Shown here piece by piece: positions 11,645-24,105 of a stretch of 64,000 nt of DNA. The stretch lies in assembly GCA_013397455.1 (NCBI GenBank), contig VYZB01000168.1, positions 834,839-898,838 on the forward strand, read 5' to 3'. This DNA is from Crotophaga sulcirostris (Eukaryota > Chordata > Aves > Cuculiformes > Crotophagidae). The notes beneath the pieces were generated by a model. The model saw nothing but the letters and a program-made list of their open reading frames with translations, did no database searches and was not told where the DNA came from. Both the position numbers and the translations under genes were made by a program. Numbering within the stretch: position 1 is the first letter of the stretch; the number at the start of each line of letters is the position of its first letter.

Positions 11645-14600
11645 TTTTCTACTTCTGCTCTAGTTAAGAAGCCAGTAACTGCTGATCTACAGAAAAGAAG
11701 AGGATTTTGTGATGAGGGAGCAGGATGAAGGTGGCTTCTTGTTAATTTTTATAATGCTGGAGATAGATACGTATTAAACTGACGGAACATGATATGGTTG
11801 TGTCCTGAGGGTTGTGTATTTGTGTTTGTATGTGTGTGTGTTTCTTCAGGTCTCAGGCTGGAAAAAAATAGGCTAAGCGGGAGAGACCTGTGTGTGCTTG
11901 CACTTGATTGTAACATGCTTCTGCCTTTACTTCAAATCCAGATTAACACCATGGATTTGAAAATTTGACCATGAACATGTTAGTAAAATTCTTAAGGAAA
12001 ACTGTTTAAGTTAGACAAACAAATTGAAGTGCAAAACTGCTGATGAAGGACAAGGGAAGTGATGAACAGTAAAAACCAAAGACCTGCTGTATAAAGGAGC
12101 TGAAAGCAGAAGGTGGAAAAAGTCTCATAAAAAAGAGGTATAACAAGTACTGTCATGGATGATTATAAGGGTTTGAACCTGTCACCTATAGCAACAAGAG
12201 CACTGGCCTTTCTCACTTGACCCGAGGAGATAATGTTATTAGCTGAGGCTGGGGAGGGCAGGTGATGAGTCGTTGTTCAAATACAAAGTAAAGATGTCCT
12301 TTCACTCCAGATAATTAAACCAAAAACATAAGAAAATAAGGCCTGAAATTCTCTAATTGCCTGGCAAAATCTCTAAAATCCCCTAAGAAACGCTACTAGA
12401 CTTTCTCATCTCAACAGCCTCCACCCATCTTTATGAAATGACATTGTCTTGGGGATATTCTGTTTAAAAGATACCAGTCTAGACACAAATAAACTTCACC
12501 TGCAACCACATCCCAAATAGTGATATGGAATTTCACAGTAAATTGAATTAATACAGAAATTCTTGTATGACGTTGCTGAAATGTAGCCATTTTGAGGACA
12601 TAAAGCAGACGCCATTTAACCACGCACCAGCCAACTATGCAAGATAGTAAAAGAAGGTAAATTCCCTCTTCAAAGGACAGGAGCAAACTGCTTATAATTT
12701 TTTTATTTACCCACTTTGTGTACTTCCTCTAAACATTTAAACATTGTGCTGTATAGGAATGAATGTCAAAAAACCCTCAAATTTTCAAGTCATCATATAT
12801 ACAAATTTTAAATTAAGATGCATGCTCCATTTTCACACAGATATGTGTCTGCTTATCCAGTCAGGAATATGAAGTACCACAATATGATTTTGCTGATCAA
12901 TCACAACTCACCAACAGAGGCTGAAGAGTCAATATGCATATATAACAATCCAAATATGCAAAAAGGGAGAGAAAATGCAGCTTATAGTTAAGAATATTAC
13001 AAAGAATTAACAATTAGCCAGTATTAATATAAATTCTTTGGGATGATGAACTACATTGACGAGCTATGATTATATTTAGCCTAGAATGTGGGAAAAGGAT
13101 TATCTCCCATCAACAGTGTGACATCCTAGATTAGCAGCCCAGGAAGAAAAGCGGGAACCAAGGTACAAGAGCAAATTCAAGATGGACCTGACAAGTTCAT
13201 GCAAGGCATCAAACTTGCTGATCCAGTAATGTCTTTCATTGTCATATATATTCCCCCTTTTCTTTTTTTTACTTATGATTTTATGCCAGTGTTATCAAAG
13301 TAAAAGGGCCTCATGCAATACCGTTACTAGCTCTGAGGCTTGGCTTAGAAAATGTTCAGATTTTGAAAGGAAACATTGTTCAAACTTTTCTGAAAACACT
13401 TATAGACAGAAACTTTAGTTATATTTAATTATTATTAAGGTGAATCACCACCAATTCAAATGTCTCCAAAGGCAGGAGGCTTAAGAAACAGATTAGCAAA
13501 TGTTGTTGTTGTTTTTTAATGATAAAAATATTGTGAGAACTGGCAGAACTGCTCAGGAGTTTCAGTTTTCAAAACCAGTTTCCAAAAACCTGGACAAAGA
13601 TGTTTTGATTATCTCTTCATCTGTTCATGATACTTAGTTTTCTCATTTGAAAGTCAAATAAGCCGATGTCACTTGAAATGAGAGACACTGCCCGATGCAT
13701 GTGAATGGGAGTCAAGGATTTCTGCACAGAGTGGTTCAGAAAACTGCCAATTTGTGTGTATGCAAAACTAGTCACCACCCTCTTGACAAAGCCACTCAGT
13801 TTGAATCAGGGCCTCTGGAGCAGTGGGCTCAAGTCCTGCAGTTTGTCTTGAAAAGCTGCCAGATGCCAACTGGAGGCTTTAAAAATTCCTATCTTTTCAG
13901 CGCCAGAAAGGATGGGGCTCATAACACACTAGTTTCCGATGCTTTTAATTTCTCACACACGTTTTGGGAAGAGACAGGAAGAAGACTGAGAAGGAGAATT
14001 CAACAAAATATAAAAAGTGCAAATTATTTTTTCCAGTTTCTGGCAAACGTTTGGATTATTATTATTTTCCATAAAGAATGAGAACATTTGAAAATGCTAA
14101 GCCATTATTTTTTAGTTGAAAACTGATTTTCTATCCTGAACTCCCCTCCTGTGATATTTCAATGCCCAGACAATTTCACCTTAGACAACAACAACAAACA
14201 CATGCATTTCATAGTGTTTATTTGGGGTGAAAATCCAGTTTTCATACCTACACATGCACAATTCCAATCAACACTTTTGCCAATGCCGCTTCTGTGTTTA
14301 CATCTCAGCTCCAGTACTGTCTATTGTACCTGAGTTTCCCTACAACAAACATCTTAATCACTTTCTCCCTTCACAGGTATTGAATTCACCATTTTAAGCT
14401 GCTTTAAAGATGAAGAATGGAACAGCATTCTTGAACCCTGAATATTTACATGTATTAACACTGGGGCCTGGATCTCAGTTTTGAAGTCTGGGGATTATAT
14501 CAAATGTTGTAAGCAACATTTAAAATCCAGAGACAGAGATTTGTGGTGGAGAAATAACCTAATTATCAATATTGTACAAGAAAATACAGATAGATTGAGA

Positions 14601-15112
14601 GATATTTCCTAGTTTAAGGGTTCATAACACCTTAAAAAAAAGGAGACGCTGAAAAAGAAAAAAGAAATACCACTGAGATATGCAACAGAACTACCTCCGA
14701 GCAGAAGGCTACTCTAAGACTTCTCTGTAGGTATGATTATTCCTGACTGGGAGAAAAGCTCCATTAAAAGCATTTCTGCTCCCTCCCCTGGTTATAGGAC
14801 ACCATCCTGCAGAGGACTCATTGACAAGTCTGTCTTTTTCTAAAAGACCTAGCCAAACAAATTGTCTTTCTCACCAGAGCTCCTCTCCTTGCTTCTGCCC
14901 TTTTGTCTTTCCCTTTTCTTGTTATAGTTAGGATTGAACATTTTGGCACATTAATTAAAAATAGTAATAGCTGCAACAGAAGAAAAAAGAAGGGGGGTGA
15001 GGTGGGGGAAGCTGAACAGGGATGGTAACTGCAGCCCTAATTAATGGAATTACTCTCACTTGAAAGCCAGTCTGATGAGACTCCTGTCCTTGAATAAATA
15101 CTCCGTATGTCT
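11645..15112. other. Unique AT-rich DNA, no gene seen
   Basis: No supported gene. The 128-codon frame at 13695-14081 matches no family known to me. Its first part, with 'gaatgggagtcaaggattt' near 13704-13722 and 'gtttgaatcagggcc' near 13800, hints at an old amniote repeat but is too diverged to call. Around 12930-12965 there are two ATATGCA cores in AT-rich DNA. A purine-rich stretch lies at 14980-15008. Confidence 0.5.
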
Positions 15113-15142
15113 GCATAAATATGTATATATGCATATATATAG
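15113..15142. repeat. AT-rich alternating purine-pyrimidine stretch
   Basis: An interrupted (TA)n/(TG)n run with a central TATGCATA core; low-complexity DNA without a clean repeat unit. Confidence 0.7.
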
Positions 15143-16570
15143 ACAAATGTACGTGTAAACATAGCTACTCTGTTGCTTAGCAGCCAGTAGTGTCCTTTCA
15201 TGAAAAAACAAAATATATGTGACAAACCTTCTCAAAACCATGAAGTTCCATGGGCATAATTCTTTTCTCATAGCTATTCAGACAAGGTGGAGAGTGGCCC
15301 TGAAATTAATGTCTCATCCAACGGACAAAGGCAGAACTAAGCTAATTGGATTCCCATCTGTTCCAAACATAGTCTCAACATCACACAATAATAATAAATA
15401 ATATGGTAATCATAGTTAACAATTCATCTTTTGGTGTAGATGTTTTACATGGTGCTGAATGGATCCTAATTTCGCACAAATACAGATTGCTGTCTGGACA
15501 TATCCTCTTGACAAAAATGTGAAAAAAAAATTCATAATCTGACCATGCACTATCATGTCAGGTCTTTGGGTAATATTTCAGGAGAGAGAGTGCTGTCTAA
15601 TCTAAATGCCTCCTATAGCAAAATACAAACTGGAACTTTACAGAATCTAGTTTTGAACTAAACCCAAATGTGAACAGAACTGTCAAATGACTGTTTAAAG
15701 TGACACCTTGTTTCTTGTTTAAAGAATTTCCAGGATGAGGAAGCAGTGAATAAACCTTTTCCATTTCACCTGGGGTGAGAAGAAGTACCTTTGTATCCTA
15801 GGGCTCACAGGACACTCCTTCTCCTTTCAGCATGTCTTTATCCTCACTAGCTCCTGGTCAGATATTGTAACAGCCCGCTGTGACAGCTACCATCTCCTGA
15901 TTCTGTGCCAGTGCAATGGTGGCTTCAATGGTGACTTTATGGCAGTACAGGTAGTAAAGAGAGACTAAATACTGGGCAAATCAGCCTTCAGAGATTACAA
16001 AGCTGATATCCTCTGATGTCAGTTTGTATGACACTGCCCAACTAAGAAGCCCTTCTGCTGAGTCCTTTGTGTGGACATTTTAATATGAAAACTTCCACAG
16101 ACACCTAAAATCCATCTGTGGTATAAGGGGACTACCTCTGCCAAACGTAAGCTCTTCAGAGCCACTGCAAGTCTCCAAGGTAGAGCTGGGTGTGGAATGA
16201 AGATTATCCATGTATTTGAGAAGTTCCTTACATACCTGTGTAAACTTTTAGCATCTACGGCAGCTGGTGGCAGTGGGATGCCTAAATTTGCTTTGCTACA
16301 TCAAAATCACTCCCTTGTCTCTTTTTGACCTGATTCCTTAGAATCTTCTTTGGATGCTCCCTAGCTTTAATTCGTGAGCTAGAGAAGAGAAGCAAGGGTA
16401 AGCCATGAAGTTGTTACTCCACATTGATGCAAGCTCTTAAACATCTGTCACATCCCAAATCCAAAATAACCACCCTTTAGTGGTGAAAGAAATGCTCTCT
16501 ATATGGCTATCGTTGTAAACAGATGGATAGATATAAGGTGATGTGTGGAGCTGGAACAATCACTTAGTAA
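15143..16570. other. Unique DNA, no gene seen
   Basis: No frame above 60-71 codons and nothing recognisable. A short (AAT)n run lies at about 15386-15401. Confidence 0.6.
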
Positions 16571-16634
16571 AGTTTATAAAGTACTTTGGGGGTCCATCTG
16601 GACAGATGGTACTTTATAAATGTAAGGCCGTTAT
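16571..16634 (+). mobile_element. Ancient SINE 3' end, MIR-like
   Basis: 'ataaagtactttgggggtcc', then 'atctggacagatggtacttt' and 'ataaatgtaagg', matches the 3' tail shared by amniote MIR-type SINEs and their partner LINEs ('aaagcactttgggatcc..ggatgaaaggtgctatataaatg'). The body upstream is too diverged to follow. It is about the same age class as the element at 3725-3861. Confidence 0.5.
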
Positions 16635-17808
16635 CAGTGCCTCCTAGCAGCACCCAACTATCACTCAGCACTATTTGGACGGACAGTTAAAGAAAACACA
16701 TAAAATATATTCCTCAGTAGATATTTCACCTAGACTCTTTTACTTGCAATAGCAGAGATCTGGGCTTTCATTTGTACAAGCCATTCTTATTTGCAGTCAC
16801 AGGGAAAAATCTGCAATAGCTCAACTCATGAAGTTGCTGGATTTGTTATGTTTGAAGAATGGAGCTTCACAACATAACCCTGAAAATAAATGAGTGGTTT
16901 GGGAATTTGCTAGTGGCGTGTCTCTTGCTGCAGTAGGGGACAGGATAACTAAAGGGATAGTGATGATAGAGGCATAGAGTTTTTTTGTTTGTTTGTTTGT
17001 TTGGTCTTTTTTCTCTCCCCTCAGGGGCAACGCCCAGAATTAAACTCAAATTGGTAAAGACTGAAAAAACAGATTGCTTTTCTGGTGACAAGGAGATACC
17101 ACATATGAATGCTGGACATCAGCAGAAGTTGTACAAAATGTTGTTTTTTCTCTGTGATCTCCCTGACAGTCCCTGGGAGTATGGCCAGGGAAAAAAACAG
17201 AAGATATTGTTCCTGGATATGACTTAGAGATGAACAGAAGGATCCCAAGGATCTCACTGAGACTCCTCCGCAAGGTCAGGACAACCTTATTCTTCATTCT
17301 TTGACTAAAGAAATCTAGGGCAGGGGTGACTGGCTGAACTCTGGAGGAGTTCTTGGGTCTTAATCACCATTTAGTGTGAAATTAGGTTGTATTTTCCAAG
17401 AAATTCAGGATTTGAGATCTATGTGTTTTTTCATGAAACAAATGTGACATCTATGGAGAATCTTCTTGTTTGTTTGTTTCCTTCAAATCCTGAACACCTC
17501 AAAGATTTCAGTCTGGAGATGCTGCCAGAGGGAGTGTTTTTTTATTTTCTATGCTGGCATCATTTCCTGAGGTGAGATGGCTTCTCCAGACATAACAAAC
17601 CTTTCAAGATACTTTGTAGGCAAAAATTCCAATGATGAACTATGTTTTTCCACTAAATCTAGAGACTATTATACGTAACATACTCATGTAGTCTAATTTA
17701 GGGCTACTGTTTATGGAAGAAGATGTTAACATGAGTTACTCAAATTGCAATTCACAATATAGTGGCCTTTTCAAAGATAAATATTTATTTATGCATTCAC
17801 TTATTTTT

Positions 17809-17840
17809 TTGTCCATGGAATCAAAATATTCCATGGACAA
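17809..17840. repeat. Perfect 13-bp inverted repeat (hairpin), 6-base loop
   Basis: TTGTCCATGGAAT (17809-17821) and ATTCCATGGACAA (17828-17840) are exact reverse complements separated by CAAAAT. Each arm also holds the palindrome TCCATGGA. The stem is shorter than a microRNA precursor. No terminator function is expected in a vertebrate nuclear genome. Confidence 0.9.
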
Positions 17841-18268
17841 TTTTAAGGACCTCATATAATTACTTTTGTCAACTTATCTTTTTTTTAATAATGAGACAAG
17901 GGAGCATAAATGGAATTGTTTGCATTTTTATTATAGACCTAAATTTTATTTGTGTTACTATTGATGTGGTATTTAAACTGTTGTTGAGAGATAACATTGG
18001 AATAAGCTGTCTCTTTAATTGAACTTAATTTGCAGTTACAGTAGATTGGAAGACTGATGACAGAATTGGACCTTGGTTATACATTCCCCTTTTGGAGCTT
18101 GGGAATCAGTCTGCTCAAATCTTTTTCCCATTTTCAAAACTTTGACACTTTCGTTAACTGTCAAGGTGATGGTCAACGAAGATGAAAGTGGTAACTTCTC
18201 AGGGAGGTCTGCCACAAAAGACCAGCATGAATTTATCTTCTGACTTTTAAAAAACTGTCTATCTGCTT

Positions 18269-18303
18269 TTCATTAGTCCTTCATTAGTTCATTAGTTCAT
18301 TAG
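18269..18303 (+). repeat. Tandem TTCATTAG octamer, four copies
   Basis: TTCATTAG occurs at 18269-18276, then after TCC three times directly at 18280-18303. This is a small local tandem duplication. Each unit carries an ATTAG/CTAAT homeodomain-type core. Confidence 0.85.
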
Positions 18304-19552
18304 GGGAGCTACACAGTCCTATTACACTGACCCTCACATTTCTGAAGGTTCTTAAATACTAGGAGACTGGATTACAAGCAAGTAGATTGGTGAGCAGACA
18401 GATTTTAAATGTTAATCATTGCATACCACCAAAGATACACACAGTAAAAGTAATAAAACATGAAGGAGACGACAGTGATGGCCCAGTTGCTCACAGGTGT
18501 AGAATCACAGTAGGGACCACCACAAAACATGTATAACTACGATAATATTCAGGTACTGAGTAAAGTTACTAGTCAGTACAGCATAAAGGAGTTTGCACAC
18601 CCAGGAAAACTACATTGATCCCACAAGAACTGCAGGAGAAAGAGTGACAGACTGTACACAGGATACATATCGTAAGGAAGTTGTCTCCAAAGAGAATTAG
18701 GACAAAGAGATGGAAGAGGATATCAAGGTCAAATTATAACTATTTTTTTGACTATAGCAACCAGACGGCTCTCAAATCGTTGATTTGAAGAGCTCTAATA
18801 GAACAATGTCATAAAAATCCAACAGTCAGTACTCAGGGAACAACATTGCTGAGTTGCTACTGATGTCTTGGCAGGTGAATATGAAGTTTCACGCTGTTAA
18901 TGACTAGCATTTGTAATGACTGCTTTATTTTGTTTCAGCAAATACTCCATTTCCAAATAAGCCCCAGCATAAGGATGGGGAATTGCATCAACATGCATTT
19001 TGGCCTCACACAAACCAGAAGCCTTTATCTTGGTCACAGGAAGATCAAGCAGAGACGTCTTTCTACATTGCCAACAGCCAGCTATCAACATTGCAGTTTC
19101 ACTGGCTTTTACACCTGTGCCTATTTGTTTCATTAATAGTCAGCATTTGCACTGTGAAATGGATTATGGTTCCCACTTGTAAAGGACAATTGCCTGTACA
19201 CCATCAATGTTACAACCTAGGTCCCAGATTCAGCAGAGGGCTTCACTAACGTGTTTAATTTCAAACACAGGCATCCAACCTATTCAACTCAGCGTGACAG
19301 AAGTGTGATTTCAACCTGTATCATGGGGCATGGAAGCAGCAGATGGGAAATTGGCACAGCAGGGACTGACACATCATGGTTAGCTACATGTTTTTTAGGT
19401 TATTTATACCTGTAGAAGTGAGTGGGGAAGGAAGAGGGAAGCAGGCATGGAAACAGCAGGAGGAGGAAAAGAATGAAATCAACACGCTACATGTCAAGGC
19501 AGAAGGACTGAGAAAAGGTCCCCAAGAGACAGATTCCCCATTCAGTTTTGGG

Positions 19553-19796
19553 TCCTTTTNNNNNNNNNNNNNNNNNNNNNNNNNNNNNNNNNNNNNNNNN
19601 NNNNNNNNNNNNNNNNNNNNNNNNNNNNNNNNNNNNNNNNNNNNNNNNNNNNNNNNNNNNNNNNNTCCTTTCCTTTCCTTTCCTTTCCTTTCCTTTCCTT
19701 TCCTTTCCTTTCCTTTCCTTTCCTTTCCTTTCCTTTCCTTTCCTTTCCTCTTTCCATTCTTTTCCTTTCCTTTCCTCTTTCCTTTCCTTTCCTTTA
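19553..19796 (+). repeat. (TTTCC)n pentanucleotide microsatellite containing an assembly gap
   Basis: About 17 nearly perfect TTTCC units follow the gap (19666-19749), and a degenerate continuation runs to about 19796. The base run 'tcctttt' just left of the gap is consistent with the missing part being the same repeat. Open frames that cross it translate to serine-phenylalanine-leucine-proline or lysine-glycine repeats and are artefacts. Confidence 0.9.
19560..19665. other. Assembly gap, 106 N
   Basis: A run of 106 N bases inside the pentanucleotide repeat. The size is not a round number, which suggests an estimated gap. Its true length is unknown because the repeat is polymorphic. Confidence 1.
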
Positions 19797-22700
19797 TTTT
19801 TTTTTTACTGGGGTGTTTTTCAAGTACCACAATGAGATACTGAGACTTTTTGCTAACAGGCATGCATGTGGAAGTTTAGTCACTGGAGGAAGACACCAAG
19901 GAATAGGAGAGATGGAGTGAACTTCTTATGTTTGTAACAGTGTTATAGCAAAGCTAACTAAGAAGCGTGGAATAAGCCCTGTTTCCCAACAGGTTATTGT
20001 TAACAACAGGTGAGATGATACTAAAACTAGTGTGTGAACGTCTCCCAGAGAGCTGAGTGCATCCTACTGTGCAGGGAACAGCTATTGCCACACTCACCAC
20101 CACTGTTGCTACCTCATTAAAGTATATTTGTTAGCTAAACAGAACAGGAGCTGCAACTGTCTGCCTCATGATTCCACTCTGATCCCTACTGTGCACAGCT
20201 TTCCTAGGTCTAGAAGACAAATAAAGCCTTCAGTGTCCTGTCTTCCTAAGACTAGCCGCTTACTTCAAGTCATTTGGGAATGGAGGCTGACCTTGTGCTG
20301 TGTGCATGATTCCTAGTCAAGCTAGCATAGACCAAAAGCTGATATCATTGATACTTCACTTGGTTTCAGAATCAAAAGACACTTCTCACTCTTTCTCATG
20401 GAAAACAAGGATTAATAGTGCAGATGTTGCCTAGAACAGATAGAAAAGGCTTTTTTCTCAGGGTTAAGAAGGCAAGGAATATCCCACTGTGCTAGTCTAC
20501 AGCCCTCTGGTTCCTGGCAGTTGCTGAGCACTTGTCTTCTTCAAGGTCTTTCTGGAGTGGTTGACCCATGTTGGAGCTAAAAAGGCACTGCCTTTGCATT
20601 GTGTTCATTCCCAAAAAACAAACCCCCACCTAGGTAGTGCCTTTTCTGTGCCGAGAACTATGTGTCAAATACAAGAGATAAATGAAGGGTCTTTATGCAA
20701 AAGGTCTTTAACATATATAGTCAATATGTAGGAGAAGAAGGAGAATCCCAGGGAATACAACAGATCCCTTTACAGTCATTGCCACTCATTGGGTTGAAGA
20801 AAGAAGCTGAATCAAGGGTAGTGATCCACAATTTAACACTACACCTGCTAGAACAGGATGGGCCTTTCTGAGAGACCCATGCCAGGAGTCTGTTTGCAAG
20901 ATACTTCATCAGTGACCTCAGAAGCCCTTGGGAGTATGCTGGGTACACTTTGGAGAGCCCTGCTGATGCCTAATCTCTGTGTGAAACCAGCTCTGATAAA
21001 GAGCAATTCTGGGTCCAAAAATGCAGTGATTTTCAAGCAGACTACAAGCTAATCCCTAGGATCATGATTATCATGTTTATTTTGCTCGGTTAAACAGATT
21101 CCAATGTCCACGCCTGGGTGTAAGCAGTGCTAAGAACACAGTCACAAAGCTACCAGCTATGAGTTGCCTTTGGTGATCTAAGTGGCCACCTCTGACTCTG
21201 TAATAACCCTGAGCTTCTAGAGAGTGGAAAGGTGGGTTTCTTTCCTTTAATTTTATTTATTTGTTTGTCTGTTTTCTTAATTACCACACCAGTTAAAAAG
21301 CTGCTTTTGTCTGCCATTGAGCAATCTTCCTAAATACGAACCCGTTGTTTTTTATAACTACTCATTTATTGTTCTAGGTTTAGGCAACATATTTTCACTT
21401 TGTTGCTCATCTAAACAAATTTTCACAGCCATGGAAAAAAAATCTTTTTTCTCAGTAAGTAGTAGAAGAAAGAGAATTGAGAGAAATGGGGAAAATATCT
21501 CTCCTCTACTTATCCAGATGCTGTGGGTTCTGTCATCAGTGTTTACCACAAGGTGGGAAATAAAAGAAGCTTGGTATCTTGGACGCTTATTTGCTTTCAG
21601 AAGAGCTTAATAGCCACCAATAAGAGATCATTCTTGCAACCCACACCAGACTTGCATTCACTGAGAGCTTGGGGGTTTGCTTTTATATGACTTGTTTTAC
21701 ACGTCACCTTTCATGATTAGTGTGTGTGGGTCCTTTACACTCCCCTAAGCATGTGATGGAAGAAGAAAGCGTAGAGCATGAATCAGCTTTCAGGGAAGCT
21801 GCACAGCAGAATGATAACAGGAAAACTAGATCTCAACTAGAAATCATGAAGTACAAACCAGGAAATTTTCTCTTATGCTTTCTGTAAAGCACCATCCTGT
21901 TACTGACATAGTCCAAATACTTCAGAAACTTTCTGTACCCTTTGGATATCTCCCCACAACCAACCGTTAAGGTGTGCTGCTCATGAGAGGTCGTTAATTG
22001 CATCAGAAGAAATCTGAGCTTAATTCAATTGCACACACAACGCCGGGTCCTTTCTTCTCATCTTCAGTGATCTAGGCAAGCCTGTATCTTGGCCTTCTCA
22101 TAGCCATATGGTAGCCTCTGACATCCCTCGTGGTCTCTGGTGCTATGCTCTGAACTGTCCTCTTTTGTGCTGTACCTTCCACACTGTCTATTGCCCATTC
22201 TCTTCTGGGCTTTATGTGTTTATCCAGCCCCACTACAACTACAGTTGGGTGACTCAAGGGTTACAGGCTCAAGGAATGCCATAAGCAGAACTAATCCCTT
22301 CTTGGGGGCTGAAGATAGGTTAGACAACCTCTGGGTGGCTCCGCGTTTTTTCATTTCATGCCTTATCCTCCCAAGCAGAAATTAAGGAATATGTTCCCAA
22401 TAAACCAAAAAGTCAATTGAAAACTAAGTTTTAAGGGAATCTGAATAAGTCAGAAATTTGGTCAACACCTAAAATAATTTCTGTGAAAATAAGGGAGAAA
22501 AAGGATTGTGAAATACAGAAAATGGATGGTATTTTTACTTATTTCAAAATGGCATGTTTTTTTTCTTTTAAACTGAAAGGAGTGAAATGGACTAACCCCT
22601 GAAGAGTATTTCAATGAAATTCAGGAAAATCTGACAGTACTTCTGACTCTGCTTCATCCTTGGCATTTTTTTTCTTTTATTTTTTTTTGAATATTCTTTG

Positions 22701-24043
22701 TCTTGCATTTGCTCTGTTTCACCAGACCATCATCTCTGTTTATATGACAGGATTTCTGGAGCAGGGAGCACACCTCATGTTCACACCATCTCCAGCATTT
22801 TTGAATCTAGGAGTCACTCTGACATTTCTATTTAGAGATAAGACCCCATATCTGTGTAAACACAGAAATTGCACAAGAATTCAAGTCCAATGAGATGCAT
22901 GATCTCAGTTCTTGCTCTGCACGCACTTTTTATATGATCACAGATAGAACCCAGGCTTTAGTGTATAAGAGCAAAGTACTATGGCTCAGTCAGGGATGTC
23001 CATGCTGTCTGCCTGTTGTCCTGTATGCTGGGTATGTTCTGGGGCAAGCCAAATGCCTTTCCAATCAAAGAAATTCCTGCATGGACCAGAAGACTGGTCC
23101 ATAAGAATGGTCCACAAACCTGGATAGATCTGGCAGAAGCGTGTACATTGAAATTTTGAGCCCAAACTCAAGTGGTTCGAGTACCCTTGCTTAGCAAGGG
23201 CAACAGTCCTTTAGCAGGCAGTGTCACTAAGGGGCTGGCATGCAATCAAATTGCAGTGTGTTGACCCCATGGTAATAAGTCACTTAAACGAATATCTGGG
23301 CAGACAGGTTTTCATTGATCAAGCATATGACTTGGACAACAAACAGTCACTGAAAACTTCTAGACAAGCCTGGAAGAGTGCAGCTGTTAGCATTGTACAC
23401 TACATTATCACCACATATTTAGATTGTTATTAAGTGAATTTTAAGTAAGGCATTCTCCATTTGTCATTTTCCCCCTGGTGAATTCAGCTACCAACATTGA
23501 TTTCTGTTTTTTTTTTTTTCATCTGAAAACTTGGCTATTAACTTTTCAAAACTTATTAATCTGTTTTCACTCCATTGGTAGCAACTTCCCCCCACCTTCT
23601 ACTTCACTTGTTAAAACTCAGAGTTGATTAAATATGACACAACAGTAAAATATTACATAAGCGCATGAGAAAATTTTTATTTCATTATCGGCACAAAGTG
23701 AGTCATCTTGAATATGACACTAGCTTTGGCTTCATTTTCTCTCGCTTTTTTCACTCTGGTTTTATATTTAATCACAGCTTTTTTCTCCCTCTCTTTGCGC
23801 ATATGATTTTGTTTTTCAAATCCACAGCAGAACGATCTGACTTTGTTCTTATGCTATTAATTAACACCACGCTCTAGTTTCCAACATACTTAAATGATGA
23901 ATAAGGTTAAATTCCAGACAACATTCTGTACATTGCAATCAATTAACAATTTTCAAGGCAGAACACCATTAATAAACATTGATCAGCAGAGCCTTTGTGT
24001 GGATTGCATTGAAGCTGAGAATTCGTATCAGAGTTTCTTTAAT
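19797..24043. other. Unique DNA, no gene seen
   Basis: Frames up to 97 codons (21317-21610) have no recognisable content. T-rich runs lie at 22666-22688 and 23507-23519. A perfect 9-bp inverted repeat is at 23081-23102. The AT-rich interval 23640-23900, with sparse repeats and several ATTA cores, has the look of conserved non-coding DNA, but that is only an impression. Confidence 0.5.
23081..23102. repeat. Perfect 9-bp inverted repeat with AAGA loop
   Basis: ATGGACCAG (23081-23089) and CTGGTCCAT (23094-23102) are exact reverse complements around a 4-base loop. A further ATGGTCCA at 23107-23114 repeats part of the right arm. Confidence 0.85.
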
Positions 24044-24105
24044 ATGTGTACTGGAGTGTGTGGTGTGGGTGAGCGTGTGCATGAGCATGTATGTGTGCAT
24101 GTGTG
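24044..24105 (+). repeat. Degenerate TG-rich repeat
   Basis: An imperfect (TG)n stretch with GCATG interruptions ('tgtgcatgagcatgtatgtg'). It is a decayed dinucleotide microsatellite. Confidence 0.75.

Larger units (their letters stand above)
16635..19552. other. Unique AT-rich DNA, no gene seen
   Basis: Paired short frames on both strands at 16.8-17.3 kb and 18.9-19.25 kb look like chance. The minus-strand 78-codon frame at 18897-19133 is unusually free of low complexity but is not recognised. Simple runs (GTTT)n lie at 16986-17002 and 17465-17479. A perfect 13-bp hairpin and a tandem octamer are listed separately. Confidence 0.55.

Noticed and set aside
13695..14081. 128-codon plus-strand frame as a gene
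   Set aside because: No family match; the beginning hints at an old interspersed repeat, and the 3' end is AT-rich low complexity.
19376..19863. Open frames of 155 and 159 codons on both strands
   Set aside because: They read through 106 N bases and a TTTCC repeat; the products are runs of X and low-complexity residues.
23176..23212. tRNA-like B-box (GGTTCGAGTAC) near 23176
   Set aside because: No matching A-box or cloverleaf arms upstream, so no tRNA or tRNA-derived SINE can be built.
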